This document shows, in pieces, positions 50,334-58,133 of a stretch of DNA of 64,000 nt. The stretch's first letter is position 1; each line of letters opens with the position of its first letter. A program made the translations under genes and the position numbers. Source of the DNA: Cupriavidus gilardii (lineage in GTDB: Bacteria > Pseudomonadota > Gammaproteobacteria > Burkholderiales > Burkholderiaceae); assembly GCF_008801915.1 (NCBI RefSeq), contig NZ_VZOV01000001.1:248001-312000 (forward strand), in the 5' to 3' direction. The notes under the pieces are model-generated. The model searched no databases. It was given only the letters and a program-made list of their open reading frames with translations, and was not told the DNA's origin.

Positions 50334-52712
50334 TCACAGCTCGAGCACGATCCGCCCGCATCTGGCGCGCGAACAGCAGCTCATCATCTTGCCGTTCGCC
50401 TCGCGCTCGGCGCGCGTCAGCACCACGTCGCGATGGTCGATCTCGCCGGCCAGCACGCGCACTTCGCAGGAGCCGCACAGTCCTTCCTCGCAATCGCTCT
50501 GCACGTCGATATTGGCGGCGCGCAGCGCGGCCAGCAGCGTCTGGTCGGCGCGCACCGTGACGATGATGCCCGAGTCCTTGAGCTCCGCCTCGAACGCCTG
50601 TTCCTTGCTCGGATCGAGCGCGCCGAGGGTCGAGGTGAAATGCTCGACGCGCAACGCGTCCTGGGGCCAGCTTGCGCAGCAGGCGGCCAGCGCGTCGAGC
50701 ATCCGTGCCGGGCCGCAGGCATAGATCTGCGTCTCGGCATCGGGCTGGCCGAGCAGCGCGCCCAGGTCGGCGCGCGCACCTTCGTCCTTGGCGTAGACGT
50801 GCAGCCTGTCGCCATGCAGCGCCGCGAGCTCGTCGAGCAGCGCCATCGAGGCGCGGCCGCGGCCGCAGTAGTGCAGCTGGTAGTCGATGCCGAGCTCCTT
50901 CGCGCGCCGCGCCATCGCGCTGATCGGCGTGATGCCGATGCCGCCGGCGATCAGGATCAGCCGGCGCGCGCTTTCGTCGAGCCGGAAGTGGTTGCGCGGC
51001 CCGCGGATGCGCAGCCGGTCGCCGGCCTTCAGTTCGCGATGGATCCACGCGGAGCCGCCGCGGCTGTCGGCCTCGCGCAGCACCGCGATCTCGAACGCGC
51101 GGCTGTCGGCCGGATCGCCGCACAGCGAATACTGGCGCGACATCCCGGTATCGCCGCATTCGACATCGATATGCGAGCCGGGCGACCAGCGCGGCAGCGG
51201 CTTGCCATCGGGCGACACCAGCCGCAGCCGCACGATGTCGTCGGCCACGCGCGTCACGCTCTCTACCACCACGGTGCGGTTGATCGCATGGCTGGACGGC
51301 TCGCCGATCCGCACCGGCGTGCGCACCTGCAGCAGCGCGGGGTTGCGCCGTTCGGGGTTCTGGCTCGGGTCCCACTCGACCCACAGATGCTCGGGACCGC
51401 GGAACGAGGTGTTCGGCACGTAGGTGAACTTCTGTTCCGACAGCCTCATATGCGGCAGCCGGCGCGTGAATTCCTCCAGGAAGATCTGCATCTCCATCCG
51501 CGCCAGGTTCTTGCCCATGCATTGATGCGCGCCGTAGCCGAAGGTCAGCTGGTCGCTGGCGTTGGCGCGGCGGATGTCGAACAGGTCGGCGTCGGCGAAA
51601 TGGCGCTCGTCGTGGTTGGCCGACGACGTGACGATCAGCAGCTTGGCGCCGGCCGGGATGTCGACGCCGCCGATCTGCACGTCGCGTGTGGCCAGGCGCC
51701 GCCATGCCGCGACCGAGCCGTTGTGCCGCAGGCATTCCTCGACCGCGTTCGGAATCAGGCTGGGGTCCTCGCACAGCTCGCGCCAGGCGTCGGGATGCTG
51801 CAGCAGCAGCTTGATCGCATTGGCGCTGGCGTTGGCGGTGGTCTCGTGCGCGGCGACGATGCCGGCCATCATCATCGAATGCAGATAGGAATCGGTGACG
51901 ACGTCCGGATATTCCTTCTGCTTGCGGATGCCGTACTGCATCCAGCCGGGGCCCGACGGATCCTGCCGCATCTTGTCGAGGATCCGTCCGGCGAGCTGCC
52001 AGAAGTTGCCGACCGCGTGCGCGACCTCGACCTGCTCCTCCGGTTTTGGGCGGCCCCAGGTGTTGACGGTATGGGCGATCGAATACTTGCGCAGCAGGTC
52101 CATGTCCTCCTCGGGCACGCCGAGGAAATGCAACGCGACGGTCAGCGGGACTTCCCACAGGATCTGGTCGACCAGGTCGGCCTTGCCGTCGTCGATGAAG
52201 CGATCGACGTATTCGCGCGTCAGCCGGCGCACCATCGGCTCGTGATGCTGCAGCTGTTCTGGCGTGAACGGCTCCATCAGCACGCGCCGGCGCGGCATGT
52301 GCGCGGGCTCGTCCTCGTTGACCAGCGTGCGGTTCATCGCGTAGCCGTAGGAGGCCAGCACCGCGTTGGCCTCGTCGCCGGTCGGCGTGATCTTCTCCAG
52401 CGCGATCGACGGGCTGAAGGTCAGGTTGTCGCGGAAGATCGCCTTGATGTCGTCGTAGCGCGTGACAACCCAATAGCCGAGCCTGGGGCTGTAGAACACC
52501 GGCTCCTGCTCGCGCGCCCAGCGCACGTAATCGGGCGGGTCCTGCTGGTAGCCGTCCTCGAACGGGTCGAAGTCCGCGGCGCGCGCGCTGACGGGGCAGC
52601 CGGTCGGGCTCAAGGGCGTTGCAACGGCATCCGCGCTGGCGTTCGCCTGGCCGTGCGGCTGGACATGAAAAGGGCATCCCTGCGCACGGGCAGGTTCGGT
52701 GCGTTCGCTCAT
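50334..52712 (-). CDS. Self-sufficient cytochrome P450 monooxygenase, CYP116B-like
   Basis: One chain of 792 residues carries the whole electron path. The P450 domain has the I-helix AGIVAAHETT (283-292), ExxR at 326-329 and heme cysteine C398 in FGYGAHQCMG. A phthalate-oxygenase-reductase module follows with flavin motif RQYSL (526-530) and NAD(P)H motif GGIGITP (590-596). A plant-type ferredoxin ends the protein with C741, C746, C749 and a C-terminal cysteine at 779 or 780. This order is that of the P450-RhF/CYP116B class, which hydroxylates or dealkylates aromatic and heterocyclic compounds. It is upstream of, and on the same strand as, none of its neighbours except the Bug receptor 62 bases before it, probably cotranscribed. 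Confidence 0.95.
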   Translation of the reverse strand: MSERTEPARAQGCPFHVQPHGQANASADAVATPLSPTGCPVSARAADFDPFEDGYQQDPPDYVRWAREQEPVFYSPRLGYWVVTRYDDIKAIFRDNLTFSPSIALEKITPTGDEANAVLASYGYAMNRTLVNEDEPAHMPRRRVLMEPFTPEQLQHHEPMVRRLTREYVDRFIDDGKADLVDQILWEVPLTVALHFLGVPEEDMDLLRKYSIAHTVNTWGRPKPEEQVEVAHAVGNFWQLAGRILDKMRQDPSGPGWMQYGIRKQKEYPDVVTDSYLHSMMMAGIVAAHETTANASANAIKLLLQHPDAWRELCEDPSLIPNAVEECLRHNGSVAAWRRLATRDVQIGGVDIPAGAKLLIVTSSANHDERHFADADLFDIRRANASDQLTFGYGAHQCMGKNLARMEMQIFLEEFTRRLPHMRLSEQKFTYVPNTSFRGPEHLWVEWDPSQNPERRNPALLQVRTPVRIGEPSSHAINRTVVVESVTRVADDIVRLRLVSPDGKPLPRWSPGSHIDVECGDTGMSRQYSLCGDPADSRAFEIAVLREADSRGGSAWIHRELKAGDRLRIRGPRNHFRLDESARRLILIAGGIGITPISAMARRAKELGIDYQLHYCGRGRASMALLDELAALHGDRLHVYAKDEGARADLGALLGQPDAETQIYACGPARMLDALAACCASWPQDALRVEHFTSTLGALDPSKEQAFEAELKDSGIIVTVRADQTLLAALRAANIDVQSDCEEGLCGSCEVRVLAGEIDHRDVVLTRAEREANGKMMSCCSRARCGRIVLEL

Positions 52713-52774
52713 GGTGATCCTCTACAACAGATAGGCGCAGCGGGCAGGGCCGACGATGACCGCGCCCGCCGGGC

Positions 52775-53755
52775 TCATTCGAGCGTGATATTCAGGTCGC
52801 GGATCAGCTTGTGCCATAGCGCGGTCTCGCTGCGCAGCAGCGCGGCGAATTGCTCCGGCGTGCTGCCGACCGGCTCGACGCCGAAGTCGACCAGCTTGCG
52901 GTTGACCTCGGGCTGCTTGATCGCCGCGGCGACGCTGGTCTGCAGCTTGGCGATCACGTCGGGCGGCGTGCCGGCCGGCGCCACCATGCCGACCAGTGCG
53001 GCCGCCTCGACCCCCTGCAGGCCGACCTCGGCAAAGGTCGGCACATTGGGCAACTGCGGCAGCCGGGTGGCGTTGGCCACCGCCAGCGGACGCAGCTTGC
53101 CGGCCTTCAGGAAGGCGGCGCCCGCGGCCAGGTCGGTCATCATCGCGGGCACCTGGCCGCCGACCACGTCGAGCAGCGCGGGCGCCGCGCCGCGATAACC
53201 GATATGCACCATGCGCAGGCCGGCGCGTTCCTTCAGCAGCTCCATTGCCAGATGGTGCGGGCTGCCGGCGCCGGCCGAGGCGTAGCTGACCTTGCCCGGG
53301 GCGGCCTTGACCTTGGCGAGGAAGTCGCGCGCGTCCTTGAATTCGGCATTGGCGCCGACCACCAGGATCATCGGAAACTTGCCGAGCAGCGAGACCGGCG
53401 CCAGGTCACGCGTCGGGTTGTAGCTCAGCGTCTTGTACAGCGCGGGGTTGAACACCAGCGTGCCGTTGTCGGCCGACATCACCGTATAGCCGTCGTGCGG
53501 CGAGCGCGCGGTCTCGGCTGCGGCGATCGCGGTGTTGGCGCCGGGTTTGTTCTCGACCACGATCGGCTGGCCGATATTGGCGGACAGCTGCTGGCCGATG
53601 GTGCGGGCCAGGAAGTCCGAGCCGCCGCCGGCGGCATAGGGCACGATCCAGCGGATCGGCTTGCTCGGGAAGCTCTGCGCGGCGGCGTGCGGCGCCAGCG
53701 CCAACGCGGTCAGCATCGTGCCGGCGAGCGCCAGCATCGACGAGATCTTTCTCAT
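52775..53755 (-). CDS. Bug/TctC-family periplasmic substrate-binding receptor
   Basis: This 326-residue exported protein has a signal peptide ending AAA-Q near residue 26 and the family motifs PSKPIRWIVPYAAGGGSD, VVENKPGANTAIA, SAGAGSPHHLA and LPNVPTFAEVG. Bug receptors bind carboxylates, amides or aromatic acids, often without a dedicated transporter, and are vastly expanded in Burkholderiales. It is first in an operon with the P450 and divergent from an IclR regulator whose operators lie between them, so all three probably serve one catabolic substrate. Confidence 0.93.
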   Translation of the reverse strand: MRKISSMLALAGTMLTALALAPHAAAQSFPSKPIRWIVPYAAGGGSDFLARTIGQQLSANIGQPIVVENKPGANTAIAAAETARSPHDGYTVMSADNGTLVFNPALYKTLSYNPTRDLAPVSLLGKFPMILVVGANAEFKDARDFLAKVKAAPGKVSYASAGAGSPHHLAMELLKERAGLRMVHIGYRGAAPALLDVVGGQVPAMMTDLAAGAAFLKAGKLRPLAVANATRLPQLPNVPTFAEVGLQGVEAAALVGMVAPAGTPPDVIAKLQTSVAAAIKQPEVNRKLVDFGVEPVGSTPEQFAALLRSETALWHKLIRDLNITLE

Positions 53756-53832
53756 TGTTGGTCTCCTCTCGGGTGGGTGGCAGGACGGTGGCCCGTCTTC
53801 TTGTTGCCGCGCTCGCCGACATGATCGATGGA

Positions 53833-53934
53833 ATTACGTCAAGCGTAATGCGGTTATGCCAAAAGTAATGGGCGGTCCGTCCGCTGTCAAGGGAAAATTA
53901 CGCTGTGCGTGCTAGCATTACGTCATACGTAATG
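53833..53934. promoter_or_regulatory. Two related palindromes, probable IclR operators
   Basis: CATTACGT-CAT-ACGTAATG (53916-53934) is a perfect 8-3-8 palindrome, and ATTACG-TCAAG-CGTAAT (53833-53849) shares its core. A lone half-site ATTACGC lies at 53897. One site is next to each of the divergent genes: 78 bases before the Bug start and 36 bases before the IclR start. This fits autoregulation and control of the Bug-P450 operon. Confidence 0.78.
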
Positions 53935-53969
53935 ACAGACATGCGAGACGTTCAGGCGGAGCACGGGAA

Positions 53970-54803
53970 ATGGCCAATCAGCGAAGCGAATCGGAGACAG
54001 GCGACGGCAGCGGCGAGCGGGGCGGCGCCGGCGTGCAGGCGCTCGAAACCGGACTGTCGGTGCTGGACGCGCTGCTGGGCTCGCTCCATCCGATGCCGCT
54101 GAAAGCGGTGGCGCTGGCGGCCGGCATGCACCCGGCCAAGGCGCACCGCTACCTGGCCAGCTTCGTCAAGTGCGGCTATGTCGAGCAGGACGACGCGGGC
54201 CGCTACAGCCTGGGCCGCAATGCGCTGCGAATGGGGCTGGCGTGCCTGGCCCAGCTCGATCCGCTGCGGCTGGTGACGCCGGTGCTCGACGATCTGTGCG
54301 CGTCGACCGGCGAAACGGTGCTGGCGGCCGTATGGGGCAACCATGGGCCGACCGTGGTCCAGTGGCGCGATTCGCTGCGGCCGGTCACGGTCAATGTGCG
54401 CCCGGGTTCCGTGATGCCGCTGCTGTCGTCGGCGACCGGCCGCGTGTTCACCGCCTTTCTCGATCCTGCGGTGACCGCGCCGCTGATCGAGGCCGAGCTG
54501 AAGGCGCGCGCCGCGCAGCCGCCGCCGCGCTTTCCCCATGACGCCGCCGAACTCGCGCAGCTGCGCGAACAGGTGCGGGCAAGCGGCATCGGCAGCGTCC
54601 ATGGCGACCTGCTGGCCGGCGTCGATTCGGTCAGCACACCGGTATTCGACCGGGACGGCCGCATCGTGCTGGCGATCACGGCGCTCGGCAACGCGGCGAC
54701 CTTCGATGGCGGTGTGGGCGGTCCCGTTGCGGCGGCCATCAAGGCGGCCGCGGCCGAACTGTCGCAGCGGCTCGGCCACGGCCTGCTGGCCGAGCCGGCC
54801 TGA
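53970..54803 (+). CDS. IclR-family transcriptional regulator
   Basis: The 277-residue protein has an N-terminal winged helix (LKAVALAAGMHPAKAHRYLASFVKCGYVEQD) and a GAF-like effector domain with TGETVLAAVWGNHGPTVVQW and the C-terminal VSTPVFDRDGRIVLAITALG. These regulators bind aromatic or small organic acids. It is divergent from the Bug-P450 operon, with paired operators between. ATG 53970 is chosen for lack of a better site. Confidence 0.93.
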   Translation: MANQRSESETGDGSGERGGAGVQALETGLSVLDALLGSLHPMPLKAVALAAGMHPAKAHRYLASFVKCGYVEQDDAGRYSLGRNALRMGLACLAQLDPLRLVTPVLDDLCASTGETVLAAVWGNHGPTVVQWRDSLRPVTVNVRPGSVMPLLSSATGRVFTAFLDPAVTAPLIEAELKARAAQPPPRFPHDAAELAQLREQVRASGIGSVHGDLLAGVDSVSTPVFDRDGRIVLAITALGNAATFDGGVGGPVAAAIKAAAAELSQRLGHGLLAEPA

Positions 54804-54837
54804 TCGCCTGGGGCGGAAGGCGGGGGCTGTGAGCCGA

Positions 54838-55188
54838 TCAGTGGACCGGCGCGGCGGCCGGCGCAGCCGCGGTTGCGGTATCGCGGCGCCGGGCGGTCGT
54901 GGCTTCGGGCTGCGCGGCGGGGTCTTCGACGACTGCGACTTCGCGCACGTCGACACCATTTTCCAGGCGCTTGACCAGCAGCGAGAACAGCGCCGGTTCC
55001 TCCGCCGTCACCGTCACCCGCAGCCACTGACCGGTGCCGGGCAACGTGCCCGGCACCAGCGTCATCGCGGCCAGTCCCAGTCCGGTGCGGCGCGCCGTCG
55101 CCAGCGTCCACTCGATCGTGCCGATCAGGTCGTGCTGGTCGAGCAGCAGCGCAAGTTGCAGGGCGGGGGTGGAGGCTTGGGCGGACAT
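54838..55188 (-). CDS. Small ACT-like domain protein
   Basis: The first 80 of 116 residues look like an ACT regulatory fold (LQLALLLDQHDLIGTIEWTLATARRTG, then WLRVTVTAEEPALFSLLVKRLENGVDVREV), with the strand-helix-strand rhythm of IlvM-type subunits. The tail is alanine/arginine-rich. No acetolactate synthase gene is present, so it is not assigned to that enzyme. It is divergent from an Lrp-family regulator, with a 9-bp inverted repeat between them, suggesting it is an Lrp target involved in amino-acid sensing. Confidence 0.6.
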   Translation of the reverse strand: MSAQASTPALQLALLLDQHDLIGTIEWTLATARRTGLGLAAMTLVPGTLPGTGQWLRVTVTAEEPALFSLLVKRLENGVDVREVAVVEDPAAQPEATTARRRDTATAAAPAAAPVH

Positions 55189-55255
55189 GACGGCAACCGG
55201 TGGTAGTGACGATGTAGTGAATCTACCAGCCGACCGGCAGAATGTGCTTCTTAAT

Positions 55256-55283
55256 ATTCTGATTTCTCATGCTGAATCAGAAT
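55256..55283. promoter_or_regulatory. 9-bp inverted repeat, probable Lrp operator
   Basis: ATTCTGATT and AATCAGAAT are separated by ten bases in an AT-rich stretch between the ACT-like gene and the Lrp gene. The arms are perfect. Its distance is 68 bases from the ACT-like start and 75 from the Lrp start. Confidence 0.75.
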
Positions 55284-55357
55284 GAATCGGCTAGTATTTC
55301 GCTCCTCTGGAGAGAAATCTTCTTTCCTGGCGAATTAACCGACGCAAACCGATTCCC

Positions 55358-55879
55358 ATGGCCGATCCCACCAGCACCGTCACGACTCCTCCCACCGCCC
55401 GTCCGCCGGGCAAGCCCGCGCCCAGGCTCGATGAAACGGACCGCCGCATCCTGCGCGCGCTGCGCCGGGACGGCCGTCTGTCCAATCTGAAGCTGGCCGA
55501 ACAGGTGGGGCTATCCCCGACGCCATGCTGGAACCGCGTGCGCGCGCTCGAAGAGGCCGGCGTGATCCAGGGCTATACCGCGTTGCTGAACCAGAAGGCG
55601 CTCGGCCTGCCCGACACCGTGCTGATCGAGGTCACGCTGGAGCGGCACGACGACGACATGCTTGACCGCTTCGGCCGCGCACTGGCGCAACTGCCCGAGG
55701 TCATGGAGGCGTACCTGCTGACCGGCGAGTATGACTATCTGATCAAGGTGGCGGTGGCGGGCACCGAAGGCTACGAGGAATTCCTGCGCCACAAGCTGTA
55801 CAAGCTGCCCGGGCTGCGGCACAGCCGCTCGACCTTCGTGCTGCGCTGCATGAAGCGCGAGCCGTCGGTCGAACCGTGA
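55358..55879 (+). CDS. Lrp/AsnC-family regulator
   Basis: The 173-residue protein has a 23-residue proline-rich N terminus and then the Lrp winged helix (LDETDRRILRALRRDGRLSNLKLAEQVGLSPTPCWNRVRALEEAGVI). A RAM ligand-binding domain follows, with VMEAYLLTGEYDYLIKVAV. Such proteins respond to amino acids. It is divergent from the small ACT-like gene. The ligand cannot be deduced. Confidence 0.93.
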   Translation: MADPTSTVTTPPTARPPGKPAPRLDETDRRILRALRRDGRLSNLKLAEQVGLSPTPCWNRVRALEEAGVIQGYTALLNQKALGLPDTVLIEVTLERHDDDMLDRFGRALAQLPEVMEAYLLTGEYDYLIKVAVAGTEGYEEFLRHKLYKLPGLRHSRSTFVLRCMKREPSVEP

Positions 55880-55926
55880 CGCGGCGGGCGGCGCGGCGCC
55901 GTTGCCTGTCGCCGTCCGCCCCGTGC

Positions 55927-56211
55927 TTATTCGACCACTTCGACCTGGAATTCCCCGGTCGGGCCGTCGTAGCCGATTCGCAGGCGCGCGCCGTTATGGC
56001 GGCACGATTTCGCAACGCTGCGCAGTTCCGCCTGGCGTTCGCCGCGCCGCAGATGCGAGCGGGCCTTGGTGCTGATTTCGGTGGGGCCGCAATCGTCATT
56101 GCGGCATTGATAGCGCATCCATTGCCCATAGGACCGCGGGCGTGCCGATGCTTCGGTCATGGTTGTGCACAGCGGACAACGTTGCAAGGCTTCCTTCATT
56201 GCCATTCCCAT
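55927..56211 (-). CDS. Small zinc-ribbon protein, unrecognised
   Basis: From ATG 56211 (94 aa; nearby ATGs at 56205 and 56199 are alternatives) the protein has a CPLC pair and a CRNDDC pair about 25 residues apart, the layout of a four-cysteine zinc ribbon. A basic stretch (TKARSHLRRGERQAEL) and a strand-rich end (ARLRIGYDGPTGEFQVEVVE) follow. I do not recognise the family. It may bind nucleic acid. It converges on the Lrp gene; the 267 bases between it and the histone-like gene contain only an imperfect GC-rich hairpin (about 56399-56431). Confidence 0.5.
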   Translation of the reverse strand: MGMAMKEALQRCPLCTTMTEASARPRSYGQWMRYQCRNDDCGPTEISTKARSHLRRGERQAELRSVAKSCRHNGARLRIGYDGPTGEFQVEVVE

Positions 56212-56478
56212 TCGGTGTCGTTTGCGCGTCGGGCCAGCGAGCGTGGACAAAAGCGCCGCCAAGGCTCACTGCAATGAGCGCAAGCGATTTACGCAAAGTG
56301 ATTTAACGCAAGAAAGTGATGCCGGGAGAAAGCAGATTATCGGCACAGAGTGCAGGGCTTGGCTACCCCCAAATCGGTAGCCCCACTGCGGGAGGGGCGG
56401 CACCGCGCGATCGGACGATCGCCGCGGTGCCGTGATGCCGCCCTCGAACGAGGGCCTGGCGGCAGGGGCGGGCAGCGC

Positions 56479-56922
56479 TCAGGCAGCCTTGGCGACGACG
56501 GCGCCGGCGGCCGGCTTGGCCTTTGCGGCTGCCTTCGGTGCAGCCTTCTTCGGCGCCTTGACGACCTTGGCGGCCGGCTTCGCTGCCTTCGGTGCAGCCT
56601 TCTTCGGCGCGGCGGCCTTGGCACCGGCCGGCTTCTTCGCCGACTTGGCGGCCTTCGCTGCCTTGGCCTTTTCCTTCTGCGCGGCCAGCTTGTCCTTGGC
56701 GGCCTGCTTCTCGGCCTGCAGTGCCAGCTTGGCGGCGGCGACCGCCTGGGCCACTTCGCGCTTGGCGGCGTCGATCGCCTTCTTGGTGTCGGCGCGCAGC
56801 TTCAGCAGGCGCTTCTTGGCGGCTTCCGCTTCGCGTGCCAGCACGCTGGCCTTCTTGGTCGGCGCCGCCGGCTTGGCGGACTTCACTGCGCGCGGTGCGC
56901 TTTTCTTGTTGGCAACGGCCAT
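56479..56922 (-). CDS. Histone H1-like DNA-binding protein (BpH1/AlgP type)
   Basis: The 147-residue protein is lysine, alanine and proline throughout. An N-terminal helical part (VLAREAEAAKKRLLKLRADTKKAIDAAK) is followed by a tail of KAAPKAA-type repeats, like eukaryotic H1 tails and the Bordetella BpH1 protein. It should bind DNA and influence nucleoid structure. The repetitive DNA coding for the tail can vary in length between strains of related species. A TATACT-like -10 box on the minus strand (56960-56965) could start its transcript. Confidence 0.88.
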   Translation of the reverse strand: MAVANKKSAPRAVKSAKPAAPTKKASVLAREAEAAKKRLLKLRADTKKAIDAAKREVAQAVAAAKLALQAEKQAAKDKLAAQKEKAKAAKAAKSAKKPAGAKAAAPKKAAPKAAKPAAKVVKAPKKAAPKAAAKAKPAAGAVVAKAA

Positions 56923-57112
56923 TGTTCGATATACCCGAAATGTGGTTTATGGAGCGCGGAGTATAACCGGTCCCCCGTGTTGGAAGAAACGTTCTCGTCG
57001 CATCGTGGGCGGTCTTTGCACGGGAAAACCATCGTCTATGCTGCCTACTGGATTTGCCGCGCGCGACAGGCAGTCCTCCGGCGAGTCTTGCAGTGGATTT
57101 ATTCCCGGCCGC

Positions 57113-57134
57113 GAATCGAATTCCGATTCGATTC
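57113..57134. promoter_or_regulatory. 9-4-9 palindrome before the VOC gene pair
   Basis: GAATCGAAT-TCCG-ATTCGATTC is a perfect inverted repeat 45 bases before the first VOC start codon. The rest of the 256-base gap 56923-57178 holds no gene. No regulator gene is next to it. Confidence 0.6.
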
Positions 57135-57178
57135 CGGACCGACAACGCGGCCACCACGCCGCGCAAGGAGCGACAGAC

Positions 57179-57625
57179 ATGACCGATTTGAATTCCGGCG
57201 CTTCCACCAGCCAGGGCAGTACGGCGATCCCCTGTCTGCGCTATCGCGATGCGCCGTCGGCAATCGCATGGTTATGCGACACCTTTGGTTTTACCCGGCA
57301 TCTGGTCGTGGAAAACGATGACGGCACCATCGCCCACGCGCAATTGCATTACGGCAAGGGCATGGTGATGCTGGGCTCGGTACTGGATTCCCCATATGGC
57401 AAGCTGATGCGCCAGCCCGATGAAGTCGGCGGCGGGCAGACCCAGAGCATTTATCTGGTCGTGCCGGATCCCGATGCGGTATTCGCGCGTGCCAAGGCCG
57501 CCGGTGCGCAGATCGTGCTCGATCTGAAGGATCAGGATTATGGCGGCCGCGATTTCAGCTGCTTCGATCTGGAAGGCCATCTGTGGACCATCGGCAGCTA
57601 TGATCCGTGGGTCAGCACGTCGTAA
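57179..57625 (+). CDS. VOC-family (glyoxalase/bleomycin-resistance fold) protein
   Basis: The 148-residue protein begins with the fold IPCLRYRDAPSAIAWLCDTFGF and has the second module SIYLVVPDPDAVFARAKAAGAQIV, ending FSCFDLEGHLWTIGSYDPW. Metal-binding positions (the histidine of AHAQLHYG and the glutamate of LEGHLW) are present. The family includes glyoxalases, dioxygenases and drug-binding proteins; no substrate can be assigned. AAGGAG precedes ATG 57179. The next VOC gene follows after 48 bases. Confidence 0.88.
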   Translation: MTDLNSGASTSQGSTAIPCLRYRDAPSAIAWLCDTFGFTRHLVVENDDGTIAHAQLHYGKGMVMLGSVLDSPYGKLMRQPDEVGGGQTQSIYLVVPDPDAVFARAKAAGAQIVLDLKDQDYGGRDFSCFDLEGHLWTIGSYDPWVSTS

Positions 57626-57673
57626 CGGCCAATCCGATTCCGAAAACCGTTTCGAAAAACAGGAGACACCTCG

Positions 57674-58081
57674 ATGGCAAGCCAGATCTTCGTCAACCTG
57701 CCCGTCAAGGACCTCGACCGCTCGGTCGATTTTTTTACGCGGCTCGGCTATCGCTTCGATCCGAAATTCACGGACCGCAATGCCACCTGCATGATCGTAT
57801 CGGACCAGATCTACGTGATGCTGCTGGTCGAGGCGTTCTTCAAGACCTTCACCGGCAAGGCGATCTGCGATACCGGCAGCAGCAACGAAGTGATACTCGC
57901 GTTGTCGATGGACAGCCGTGCCGCGGTCGACGACATGGTGTCGAAGGCGGTCGCGGCCGGCGCGCGCACGCCGAACGAGCCGAAGGACTATGGCTTCATG
58001 TATCAGCACGGCTACGAAGACCTCGACGGCCATCTGTGGGAGGTGTTCTACATGCAGCCGGACGCCGCGCAGCAGTCCTGA
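57674..58081 (+). CDS. VOC-family protein, second of a pair
   Basis: This 135-residue protein shows the pattern IFVNLPVKDLDRSVDFFTRLGY and ends YEDLDGHLWEVFYMQP, which places it in a lactoylglutathione-lyase-like branch common in proteobacteria. It is not a close copy of its neighbour. The two genes are probably one transcript. AGGAG precedes the start. Confidence 0.88.
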   Translation: MASQIFVNLPVKDLDRSVDFFTRLGYRFDPKFTDRNATCMIVSDQIYVMLLVEAFFKTFTGKAICDTGSSNEVILALSMDSRAAVDDMVSKAVAAGARTPNEPKDYGFMYQHGYEDLDGHLWEVFYMQPDAAQQS

Positions 58082-58133
58082 CGGACTGGGTGCGCCGCCT
58101 GTCGGGGGCGCTGGCCACTCCGTCGTCACCGCC

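Noticed and set aside
50433..53198. A 921-codon open frame on the plus strand opposite the P450 gene
   Set aside because: Antisense shadow of the CYP116B-like and Bug genes, with no family motif and no ribosome binding site.
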